5,394 nucleotides of DNA, from contig VBOC01000223.1 of assembly GCA_005877655.1 (NCBI GenBank), positions 1 through 5,394 on the forward strand, given 5' to 3'. The notes under the pieces are model-generated. The model was given only the letters and a program-made list of their open reading frames with translations. It was not told the origin of the DNA and ran no database searches. This stretch comes from Ignavibacteria bacterium. GTDB taxonomy: Bacteria > Bacteroidota > Ignavibacteria > UBA10030 > SZUA-254. Made by a program: the position numbers and the translations under genes. Numbering within the stretch: position 1 is the first letter of the stretch; the number at the start of each line of letters is the position of its first letter. Shown here piece after piece: positions 1 through 5,394 of this stretch.

Positions 1-230
1 AATGCCGCCCGGCTCGCGACCCTGGTGGCGGCGCTGGTTCCCGACCGGATCTCGAGCAACAGCCAGTCGACCACCCCCGGAGGAATCGCGGTCACTGTTT
101 CTGTCCCCGGATAATTGGACGGGGCGCTGGAGTACGGCTGATTCATCGGTACGAGGTGGTTGTTTCTCAAGGTGGTCCTCATGCTTCCGCTTGCAAAGCA
201 TCCCTGTAGAAAGACTTTCAACTTTACAAC
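1..230 (-). other. Start of C-terminal domain of secreted proteins (FCB-type), incomplete
   Basis: Residues 1242-1317, cut by the window edge. The segment opens with VKLKVFLQG. It contains MNQPYSSAPSNYPGTE, then IPPGVVDWLLLEIRSG and ATRVASRAA. From memory this matches a recurrent module near the C-terminus of surface or secreted proteins in Bacteroidota, Ignavibacteria and relatives (pattern K-x-F-L-E-G ... QPY ... GTE ... VVDW-x-L-x-E-x-R). That module is often followed by a secretion or sorting domain. The part that would show a type IX sorting signal is outside the window. Confidence 0.65.
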
Positions 231-3200
231 CGGGCTTTTGACCGTAAAGCTTTGCGGATTTGACGTGCCGCCCCCGGGCGAAGGGTTGAACACCGTGACC
301 GCAAATGTCCCCGCCGTGGCAAGATCGCCGGGAAGGATGGCGGCTGAAAGCTGCGTACTGCTGATGAACGTGGTCGTCCGGCTTGAGCCGGCGAAGTTCA
401 CCGCCGATGATGGAACAAAACTTGATCCGTTCACCGTTAGCGTGAATCCCGCTCCCCCCTTGACCCGCGCCTGCGGCGAAATGCTTGTTGACGAAGGCAA
501 AGTGTTGTTGACGGTGAACGTGTTGCTCGGGCCGTTGATCGCGCCGCCGGTCTGCGTTGCGGTCAGGTTGAAGTTGCCGGCGTTAGCCACCGTGACGCTG
601 TAGGAAGGGAGGACGCCGTTCGTAAATGGCGGCGTGGTTCCTCCGCCTCCGGAAAGGGTTCCGGTCGATGTCAGATCCACCGTCCCGGTAAAGCTGGGAA
701 TCGTATTTCCAAAACTGTCGCGCGCCGCGATCCTTATTGAAAACGGAACACCCAGAGTCTGCGTCGGGATATTTCCGCCGGCCGACGATTCGACCAGGAA
801 TGTGCCGAGCGGACCGGGTGTCACAGTGAGTGTTCCCGATGTCGTCGCCGGGACTGCCCCTGAAGTCGCACGGATCACGGCGCTTCCGACCTTATGTCCG
901 GTGAAGACTGCGCTCTTACGATCCGGCGCAGGAGCGAGGTCGGCCGCAAGTATCCCTCCGGTGACGCTTTGAAGCGTCCAGGAGTCAGCTGTCACATTTG
1001 CAATGAAATTGTTGAATGTATCGCGCGTAACCGCGTAGACCGGCAGTTGATTCCCCGCGACGATATTCTGGGACGAAACCAGACTTCCGGTGCCGTTAGC
1101 CGCTGTCTCCACATTCACCTTCGAGGCCCCGCCGGACGTCACGGAAAACAGATTGCTTGTGCCGGTCTCGGATCCCCCCGTGCGGGTCGCTGTCATTGAG
1201 AAGGTTCCCGGATTCGAGATCGTCACACTGTGCGAACTCAATACACCATTTGTAAAGGCGGCCGTCGTTCCGCCCCCCGCCGAAAGCGTCCCGGTCGAGG
1301 TGATATCGACGGTTCCCGAGAATCCGGTGACGGTGTTTCCGGACGTATCGCGGGCGGTGACTCTGATCGCAAACGAAACACCCGCGGCTTGTGTTGGGAT
1401 ATTTCCCCCCGCAGATGATTCAACAAGGAAATTGTCGAGCCCGATCTTATGTCCGGTGAACATGGCGCTCTTATGATCCGGCGCAGGAACGAGGTCGCCC
1501 GCGAGTATCCCGCCGGTGATACTCTGAAGCGTCCAGGAATCGGCTCCCACATTTGCGATGAAATTGTTGAATGTGTCGCGCGTAACGGCATAGACCAGCA
1601 GGTGGTTTCCCGCGGCGATGGTCTGCGGCGGAACCAGAGTCCCGCTCCCGTTCGGAAGCGTTTCGACTCTTATACTTTTTGCAGGACCTGTTGTCACGGT
1701 AAAGGCGTTGCTTGTGCCGGTTTCCGTTCCAGACGTGCGGGTCGAGGTGATCGTAAAGTTTCCGGTATTTGAGAACGTGACGCTCTTCGAACCCAATACT
1801 CCGTTCGTAAAGGCTGCCGTCGTTCCGCCCCCCGCCGAAAGCGTCCCTGTCGATGTAATTCCGACGGTTCCCGCAAAGCCCGGGACAGTGTTTCCAAACG
1901 TGTCGCGCGCGGTAACTCTGATCGCAAACGAAACACCCGCGGCTTGTGTTGGGATATTTCCCCCCGCAGATGATTCAACAAGGAAATTGTCGAGCGGACC
2001 GGGAGTGACGGAGAGCGTCCCCGAATTCGTCGCCGTGAGCACGCCTGAGGTTGCGTGGATCGCCGCCGTTCCGATCTTATGTCCGGTGAAGACGGCGCTC
2101 TTATGATCCGGGGCAGGAACGAGATCGCCTGCGAGTATCCCGCCGGTGATACTCTGAAGCGTCCAGGAATCGGCTGCCACGTTGGCAATGAAATTATTGA
2201 GCGAGTCCCGTGTAACTGCATAGACCTGCAGTTGATTTCCCGCGGCGATGCTCACCGGAGGAACGGGGCCGCCCGAACCATTCGGAAATGTTTCCACCCT
2301 CACCTTTGCAGGCGCGCCCGGGTTAACAGTAAACAGGTTGCTCGTGCCTGTCTCCGTTCCGGACGTGCGGGTCGCCGTGATCGTAAAGTTTCCGGTATTT
2401 GAGAACGTGACGCTCTGCGAACCCAATACTCCGTTCGTAAAGGCCGCCGTCGTTCCGCCCCCCGCCGAAAGCGTCCCTGTCGATGTGATCCCTGCCGTTC
2501 CCGCAAAGCCCGGGACAGTATTTCCGAACGTATCGCGTGCGGTGACTCTGATCGCGAATGCGACACCTGCGACCTCTGTGGGGACATTTCCTCCGCTCGA
2601 AAACTCAACGACGAAGTTGCTGAGCGGCCCCGGGATAACTGTGATCGTACCCGAATTCCTCGAGACCAGATCGCCCGATGCTGCCGAAATCGCTGCAGTC
2701 CCGGCCATATGTCCTATAAACAGGGCGCTCTTACCATCCAGAGCGGGAACAAGATCGCCCCCAACAACGCCGCCGGTGATACTTTGAAGCGCCCAGGAGT
2801 CGGGCGCGATATTTGCAATGAAATTCCCGAACCGATCGCGTGTAACTGCATAGACGTGAATCTGATGGCCGGCAACCACGTTTTGGGGCGGAATGAGAAC
2901 ACCGGTTCCATCGGGCGACGTTTCTACACATATGGCCGCCTGAGTCTGGGCTCTCACGGCAAACAGGTTGCTCGTGCCGGTCTCGGACCCACCGGTGCGG
3001 GTCGCTGTAATTGAAAAAGTTCCTGCATTTGAGAATGTGACGCTATGCGAACTCAATATTCCGTTTGCGAAGGCGGCCGTCGTTCCGCCGCCCGCCGAAA
3101 GCACCCCCGTCGACGTGATCCCGACGGTTCCTGCGAAGCTCGGAACCGTGTTGCTGAACGTGTCGCGTGCCGTGATTCTGATCGTGAATGGAACTCCTGT

Positions 3201-3953
3201 AGTTTCTGCGGGGATAGTTCCGCCGGCTGAAGATTCAACCAGAAAGTTGTTGAGTACTCCGGGTGTCACGGCCAGCGTTCCGGAAGCAGTAGCCGGGAGC
3301 GGGCCTGAAACTGCACTGATCGCAGCAGAGCCAACCTTATGTCCGGTAAAGACGGCACTCTTATGATCGAGGGAAGGAACGAGATCGCCCGCGAGTATCC
3401 CGCCTGTGACGCTCTGAAGCGTCCAGGAATCGGCCGCAACATTCGCGATGAAATTACTGAATGTGTCGCGCGTAACGGCATAGACTTGCAGTTGATTGCC
3501 CGCCACGACGCTCTGCGCCGCAACCGGAGTTCCGTTCCCATTTGGCAATGTTTCAACGTTTACACCCGTGGCGGCGCCGGGACCTACCGAAAAAAGGTTG
3601 CTCGTGCCGGTCTCTGTCCCGCCCGTACGCGTTGCCGTGATCGAAAAAGACCCCGTATTCGAGAACATCACCGTGTCTGGGTTCAGGATCCCGTTCACAA
3701 ACGTTCCCGTCGTTCCGCCGCCTGCGAGAAGCGTCCCTGTGGATGTAATCTCCACCGTCTCCCCAAAGCCCGTCACGATGCTATTCACACTATCCATCGC
3801 CGTTATTTGTATGAAAAGCGGAACACCCGCACTCTGAGCGGCAATGCTCCCGCCGCCCGATGCCTCAACCGAAAAATGATTGACCTGGGCCAGTCCATTA
3901 ACGGACAGAATCCCCAGGGTCAAACAGAGGCACATTAGCCTTGCTATCATCAT
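1..3953 (-). CDS. Giant secreted Ig-like repeat protein with IPT/TIG domain, 3'-truncated by window edge
   Basis: One frame runs without a stop for 1317 complete codons from ATG at 3953 to the left edge, where two bases of a codon remain. The stop lies outside. Order of parts: signal peptide (1-22), five double units of A (about 100 residues) and B (about 110) at 24-233, 234-443, 444-653, 654-838 and 839-1048, a final A domain (1049-1148), an IPT/TIG domain (1154-1238), and a C-terminal domain beginning at 1242. A domains share FLVESSAGG, SAGGGTT, FTNGVL and ETGTSN. B domains share VYAVTRD, DSWTLQS, TGGILAGDL, KSAVFTGHK and SGTLTVTPGP. Both look like all-beta Ig-like (Big/invasin-type) modules rich in Gly, Thr and Ser. 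A TAA lies in frame three codons upstream of the ATG, so the start cannot be earlier; ATG at 3950 is an alternative. The likely role is a surface or secreted adhesin or structural protein. This is inferred from architecture, as no catalytic domain is visible. Confidence 0.9.
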   Translation of the reverse strand, partial: MMIARLMCLCLTLGILSVNGLAQVNHFSVEASGGGSIAAQSAGVPLFIQITAMDSVNSIVTGFGETVEITSTGTLLAGGGTTGTFVNGILNPDTVMFSNTGSFSITATRTGGTETGTSNLFSVGPGAATGVNVETLPNGNGTPVAAQSVVAGNQLQVYAVTRDTFSNFIANVAADSWTLQSVTGGILAGDLVPSLDHKSAVFTGHKVGSAAISAVSGPLPATASGTLAVTPGVLNNFLVESSAGGTIPAETTGVPFTIRITARDTFSNTVPSFAGTVGITSTGVLSAGGGTTAAFANGILSSHSVTFSNAGTFSITATRTGGSETGTSNLFAVRAQTQAAICVETSPDGTGVLIPPQNVVAGHQIHVYAVTRDRFGNFIANIAPDSWALQSITGGVVGGDLVPALDGKSALFIGHMAGTAAISAASGDLVSRNSGTITVIPGPLSNFVVEFSSGGNVPTEVAGVAFAIRVTARDTFGNTVPGFAGTAGITSTGTLSAGGGTTAAFTNGVLGSQSVTFSNTGNFTITATRTSGTETGTSNLFTVNPGAPAKVRVETFPNGSGGPVPPVSIAAGNQLQVYAVTRDSLNNFIANVAADSWTLQSITGGILAGDLVPAPDHKSAVFTGHKIGTAAIHATSGVLTATNSGTLSVTPGPLDNFLVESSAGGNIPTQAAGVSFAIRVTARDTFGNTVPGFAGTVGITSTGTLSAGGGTTAAFTNGVLGSKSVTFSNTGNFTITSTRTSGTETGTSNAFTVTTGPAKSIRVETLPNGSGTLVPPQTIAAGNHLLVYAVTRDTFNNFIANVGADSWTLQSITGGILAGDLVPAPDHKSAMFTGHKIGLDNFLVESSAGGNIPTQAAGVSFAIRVTARDTSGNTVTGFSGTVDITSTGTLSAGGGTTAAFTNGVLSSHSVTISNPGTFSMTATRTGGSETGTSNLFSVTSGGASKVNVETAANGTGSLVSSQNIVAGNQLPVYAVTRDTFNNFIANVTADSWTLQSVTGGILAADLAPAPDRKSAVFTGHKVGSAVIRATSGAVPATTSGTLTVTPGPLGTFLVESSAGGNIPTQTLGVPFSIRIAARDSFGNTIPSFTGTVDLTSTGTLSGGGGTTPPFTNGVLPSYSVTVANAGNFNLTATQTGGAINGPSNTFTVNNTLPSSTSISPQARVKGGAGFTLTVNGSSFVPSSAVNFAGSSRTTTFISSTQLSAAILPGDLATAGTFAVTVFNPSPGGGTSNPQSFTVKSPVVKLKVFLQGCFASGSMRTTLRNNHLVPMNQPYSSAPSNYPGTETVTAIPPGVVDWLLLEIRSGTSAATRVASRAA
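240..494 (-). other. IPT/TIG (Ig-like, plexin/transcription-factor type) domain
   Basis: Residues 1154-1238. The sequence fits the bacterial IPT/TIG pattern: a SISPQ opening with a GG turn, FTLTVNGSSFV, a V-x-F-x-G core followed by TTTFISSTQLSA, the LATAGTFAVTVFNP strand pair, and the closing PGGGTSNPQSFTV. Such domains often occur singly or in series in bacterial surface and secreted proteins as structural spacers. The boundary to the preceding A domain is a short NNTLP linker. Confidence 0.85.
510..809 (-). repeat. Final A domain (A6) without a B partner
   Basis: Residues 1049-1148. This is a full-length A module (LGTFLVESSAGG to NTFTV) that has drifted from the others: it has SGGGGTTPP for SAGGGTTAA and GGAINGPSN for GGSETGTSN. 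No B module follows; a short linker leads to the IPT/TIG domain. It marks the C-terminal edge of the array. Confidence 0.85.
810..1439 (-). repeat. Repeat unit 5 (A5+B5, 210 codons)
   Basis: Residues 839-1048. A5 starts with the same sequence as A4 but diverges after about 27 residues, with DTSGNTVTGFSG where A4 has DTFGNTVPGFAG. B5 is complete and ends SGTLTVTPGP. It differs modestly from other copies, for example GGILAADLAP for GGILAGDLVP. Confidence 0.88.
1360..1440 (-). repeat. 81-base exact direct repeat (partner at 1915-1995)
   Basis: Bases 1360-1440 equal 1915-1995 at every position by my reading. The two copies are 555 bases apart, not 630, because unit 4 is 75 bases shorter. They encode the first 27 residues of A5 and A4 (LDNFLVESS to IRV) plus flanking bases. 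One end of the identity coincides with the 75-base deletion point after 1440. Confidence 0.9.
1440..1994 (-). repeat. Repeat unit 4 (A4+truncated B4, 185 codons)
   Basis: Residues 654-838. A4 is full length. B4 stops after FTGHKIG and runs straight into the next unit (LDNFLVESS), lacking the last 25 residues present in every other B copy. The loss is 75 bases and keeps the reading frame. The first part of A4 (1915-1995) is identical in DNA to the first part of A5 (1360-1440). Confidence 0.9.
1995..2624 (-). repeat. Repeat unit 3 (A3+B3, 210 codons)
   Basis: Residues 444-653. It is close in DNA to unit 4: across 2377-2486 versus 1747-1856 (110 bases, exactly 630 apart) I count only two differences. 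B3 keeps the terminal 25 residues (from TAAIHATSG to VTPGP) that are missing from B4, so it serves as the intact reference for that deletion. Confidence 0.9.
2625..3254 (-). repeat. Repeat unit 2 (A2+B2, 210 codons)
   Basis: Residues 234-443. A2 (234-333) is close to consensus. B2 (334-443) is the most divergent B copy. It has GHQIHVYAV for GNQLQVYAV, DSWALQS for DSWTLQS, TGGVVGGDL for TGGILAGDL and FIGHMAG for FTGHKVG. It also carries C342, one of the few cysteines in the mature protein. Its length still matches the other full units exactly. Confidence 0.88.
3255..3884 (-). repeat. Repeat unit 1 (A1+B1, 210 codons)
   Basis: Residues 24-233. A1 (24-123) is the most divergent A copy: it begins VNHFSVEASG instead of the usual LxNFLVESSA, and it has a MDSVNS segment where the others have RDTFGN or similar. 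B1 (124-233) matches the consensus well and ends in SGTLAVTPGV. Edge copies of tandem arrays usually escape homogenisation, which would fit A1 being divergent. Confidence 0.88.
3888..3953 (-). other. Sec signal peptide of the giant repeat protein
   Basis: Residues 1-22 have a short n-region with R5, a hydrophobic core from L6 to about V18, and a small-residue end Gly-Leu-Ala (20-22) that suits signal peptidase I cleavage before Q23. C8 and C10 lie inside the hydrophobic core and no lipobox is present at the end, so a lipoprotein is unlikely. The first Ig-like unit starts almost directly after the predicted cleavage site. Confidence 0.8.
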
Positions 3954-3954
3954 T

Positions 3955-3970
3955 CTCCCTTACGTCTCCC
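3955..3970 (-). promoter_or_regulatory. Ribosome binding region of the giant repeat gene
   Basis: AAGGGAG (3961 to 3955) lies only 1 base from ATG 3953 and 4 bases from ATG 3950. A second GGGAG (3970 to 3966) lies 12 bases from ATG 3953. Neither spacing is ideal, so the start may be 3953 or 3950; the products differ by one methionine. Confidence 0.5.
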
Positions 3971-4002
3971 GGCTGAAGAAGCGTTCTCGGATTACAACAG
4001 AT

Positions 4003-4022
4003 CCGGGGACAACCTGCCCCGG
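4003..4022. repeat. Short inverted repeat in the gap between receiver and repeat-protein genes
   Basis: CCGGGG and CCCCGG, a perfect 6-base GC-only stem with an 8-base loop, lie 15 bases downstream of the receiver stop. No T-run follows on either strand, so it is not a standard intrinsic terminator. It could slow transcription or stabilise an mRNA end between the two genes, or be chance in GC-rich DNA. Confidence 0.35.
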
Positions 4023-4037
4023 TATGGACGGCTGTCG

Positions 4038-4406
4038 TTAGCTGTCCACAACATTGAGAGCAGTCTCGATCTTCTGCAGCAACTCCCCGACTTCGACGGG
4101 TTTCTGGATATAATCACACGCGCCGGAACGGATCGCCATCACGGTCGATTCAACCGATGGATATCCTGTTACGACGATAATTTTTGCCTTTGGATCGGCT
4201 TGTTTAAGTTCTTTTAAAACTTCGATGCCGCTCATGCTCGGCAGGCCGAGATCGAGCAAGACAAGGTCCGGATGCTGGGACTTGAAGATCGTGATGCCTT
4301 GGGGTCCGTCCGCGGTTGTATACATCGTGTATCCCTCGTTGATGAGGATGGAGCCGTGCAGCTTCAACTGCACTTCATCATCATCAATAATTAAAATCTT
4401 GCGCAT
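4038..4406 (-). CDS. Stand-alone response regulator receiver protein (CheY/NtrC-type REC, no output domain)
   Basis: This encodes 122 residues ending at TAA (4038-4040). It is a single receiver domain of normal length that begins directly with the first beta strand (MRKILIIDDDE). The phosphorylation site is complete: acidic cluster D8-D9-D10, phosphoacceptor D52 (in LVLLDLGLP), T80 (in VVTGYPS), switch aromatic Y99, and K102 followed by P103. The second half, with TGYPS, AIRSGACDYI and QKPVE, reads most like the receivers of NtrC-type regulators, but no AAA+ or DNA-binding part follows. It should therefore act through protein contacts or as a phosphorelay intermediate in the cytoplasm. The ATG at 4406 was chosen because a strong AAGGGAG lies 8 bases upstream and the fold starts there. 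The open frame upstream overlaps the glycosyltransferase and is not domain-like. No histidine kinase is in the window, so the partner is unknown. It sits 43 bases after the glycosyltransferase and 84 bases before the repeat protein. Confidence 0.93.
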   Translation of the reverse strand: MRKILIIDDDEVQLKLHGSILINEGYTMYTTADGPQGITIFKSQHPDLVLLDLGLPSMSGIEVLKELKQADPKAKIIVVTGYPSVESTVMAIRSGACDYIQKPVEVGELLQKIETALNVVDS

Positions 4407-4414
4407 GGCATCAT

Positions 4415-4421
4415 CTCCCTT
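4415..4421 (-). promoter_or_regulatory. Ribosome binding site of the receiver gene
   Basis: AAGGGAG lies 8 bases before the ATG at 4406. Two closer ATGs (0 and 3 bases from it) are in another frame and would give only a seven-residue peptide ending at TAA 4391-4393. The spacing and the receiver fold decide for 4406. Confidence 0.75.
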
Positions 4422-4449
4422 GAACAATGTGTTGTGGAATGGCGGTCGT

Positions 4450-5394
4450 TCAATTCTTGTCCGCGACGGGAGGGGCGGCCGTGCGGTCGCGCGTTGTTCG
4501 TATCCACTCCTTGGTCGGCATACGTCGATACAGCTTCCGGTAAAACTTGAATTTCCATAAGGCATACCGGGGCACGTAATAGAGCGCCCGGTAGAGCAAT
4601 CCGTCCGCACGCGCGGCCCGGAGCCCTGCCGTCACATGGACCAAACCAAGCAGGGGGAGAGCCAGCCATGCGAGCGCGAATCTTGAAGCTGTTTCAACGC
4701 CGAAAAGTCCAAGGCAGAGGTTCACCACCGCAAGCGCACTCGCGAGAACCATAAGGTTGACGAACGGCGGCATGACGAGCTCGACATACGCGTCGAATGC
4801 CTTCCACGAAAATTTCTTGACGGCTGTTTTGAGGAGCCGGCCCGCATATTTCTGTATTATTGGAAATCTTCCCCTCTCCCACCTTGCCCTCTGGGACTCG
4901 GAATTTGACGCATCGGCCGGCATGGCGGCAAAGACGCATGCTTCGGGCGCAAAGCGGACAGTGATACCCCTGAGCACAAGCATGAGGCCGTATTCAAGGT
5001 CCTCATTCAGCGAGTAGGCGTTCCACGGATACGCCCGCAGGATCTCGGTCGTAAAGCACATCCCGTTCCCGAACAGGCCGGCGGAGCAGTTGAGAAGGCG
5101 CCGCCCCAGCGGCCGGCTGTAATTGTGCAGGGTGAACCCGAGGCGTGTGACTTCGGAATTCCAGGCGCCCGGTCGCGGCTCGACCATGTCGCTGCTCTGA
5201 ATCACTCTCGCGCCCCTGCCGAGATATGTATCCATGACGGAAAGAAAATTATTTGATACGACGCTGTCGGCATCGATGACGACGATCGCATCATACGCCG
5301 GTTTCCCCGAAACGAGCCTGTCGAAACCCCACCGGAGCGCAAACCCCTTTCCCCGGGAAATGGGATCTTTTCGTTCGAGGACCTTTGCTCCGGA
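4450..5394 (-). CDS. Membrane glycosyltransferase family 2 (cellulose synthase/PgaC-like), 5'-truncated by window edge
   Basis: The frame is open from the right edge to a TGA stop at 4450-4452, giving 314 residues. The true start lies outside the window; the internal ATG at 5235 is not the start, because conserved motifs precede it. Visible motifs, numbered within the fragment: a GKGFALRWG stretch (15-23), DAD (41-43; the metal and nucleotide-sugar binding DxD), a GLFGNGMCF acceptor-site-like segment (106-114), NED (131-133; the general-base region) and QRARW (168-172; the Q-x-x-R-W hallmark of processive GT2 enzymes). Two hydrophobic segments follow (about 210-233 and 238-257). The basic tail contains VPRYALWK and EWIRTTRD, as I recall from bacterial GT2 proteins. 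The family transfers sugars from nucleotide donors on the cytoplasmic face and often makes extracellular polysaccharide. The sugar and acceptor cannot be told from sequence. It is probably cotranscribed with the receiver gene 43 bases downstream. Confidence 0.9.
   Translation of the reverse strand, partial: SGAKVLERKDPISRGKGFALRWGFDRLVSGKPAYDAIVVIDADSVVSNNFLSVMDTYLGRGARVIQSSDMVEPRPGAWNSEVTRLGFTLHNYSRPLGRRLLNCSAGLFGNGMCFTTEILRAYPWNAYSLNEDLEYGLMLVLRGITVRFAPEACVFAAMPADASNSESQRARWERGRFPIIQKYAGRLLKTAVKKFSWKAFDAYVELVMPPFVNLMVLASALAVVNLCLGLFGVETASRFALAWLALPLLGLVHVTAGLRAARADGLLYRALYYVPRYALWKFKFYRKLYRRMPTKEWIRTTRDRTAAPPVADKN

Noticed and set aside
1360..1995. Possible CRISPR-like or mobile-element direct repeats from the 81-base identity.
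   Set aside because: The identity lies within coding repeat units in the same frame, with no spacers, terminal inverted repeats or transposase. Protein repeat duplication explains it.
1238..3556. Shorter minus-strand open frames rich in Arg, Ser and Pro (e.g. 1694-2221, 2300-2608).
   Set aside because: They are out-of-frame shadows of the repeat gene on the same strand, with low-complexity translations and no match to any domain.
160..3837. A series of long plus-strand open frames of 100-200 codons with Val/Pro/Ala-rich translations that repeat across the region (e.g. VPPPAESVPVDV).
   Set aside because: They lie antisense to the continuous 1317-codon minus-strand frame and repeat only because the DNA repeats. 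They are broken into many pieces and show no domain, while the minus frame gives a signal peptide and recognisable Ig-like and IPT domains.
4003..4022. Rho-independent terminator between the receiver and repeat genes.
   Set aside because: The stem is only 6 base pairs and no T-rich tract follows on either strand.
4391..4414. Seven-codon leader peptide (MMPCARF) overlapping the receiver start.
   Set aside because: Its ATGs sit 0 and 3 bases from the Shine-Dalgarno sequence, too close for efficient initiation. A peptide this short is expected by chance.
4407..4610. N-terminal extension of the receiver protein to an ATG at 4610.
   Set aside because: The added 68 residues overlap the glycosyltransferase C-terminus in another frame and have no receiver or linker character. 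A good ribosome binding site serves ATG 4406, where the fold begins.
4694..5017. Open frames on both strands within the glycosyltransferase gene (4694-4939 minus, 4757-5017 plus).
   Set aside because: They overlap the well-supported GT2 frame carrying the DxD, ED and QxxRW motifs and have no features of their own.

Overview
All three genes in this window lie on the minus strand, so the transcription order runs from high to low coordinates. They are a membrane glycosyltransferase of family 2 (5' end cut by the right edge), a small stand-alone response-regulator receiver protein, and a very large secreted repeat protein (3' end cut by the left edge). No RNA gene, CRISPR array, insertion sequence or attachment site was seen, and no stretch over 300 bases lacks a gene.

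Right part (4450-5394): 314 C-terminal residues of a processive-type GT2 enzyme, with the DxD, ED and QxxRW motifs and two membrane segments. Middle (4038-4406): a 122-residue CheY/NtrC-type receiver with all phosphotransfer residues and no output domain. Left (1-3953): 1317 codons open to the window edge. They encode a signal peptide, five copies of a ~210-residue double Ig-like unit (A of 100 residues plus B of 110), a sixth A domain, an IPT/TIG domain, and the start of a C-terminal domain of a kind I recall from surface proteins of Bacteroidota/Ignavibacteria-like bacteria. The gaps of 43 and 84 bases and the similar Shine-Dalgarno sequences suggest one transcript, though no promoter is visible inside the window.

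The organism is probably a moderately GC-rich uncultured bacterium of the FCB group (Bacteroidota, Ignavibacteria or relatives). This rests on recalled resemblance of the repeat and C-terminal domains and is not firm. A common cell-envelope theme (polysaccharide synthesis plus a giant surface or secreted protein) is an inference from adjacency.

The most informative structure is inside the repeat gene. The period is exactly 630 bases in four of five units. Unit 4 has lost exactly 75 bases in frame, at the end of its B domain. The copies are mosaics: one half of A4 is identical in DNA to A5 over 81 bases, while the other half is nearly identical to A3. This points to recent recombination or gene conversion within the array.
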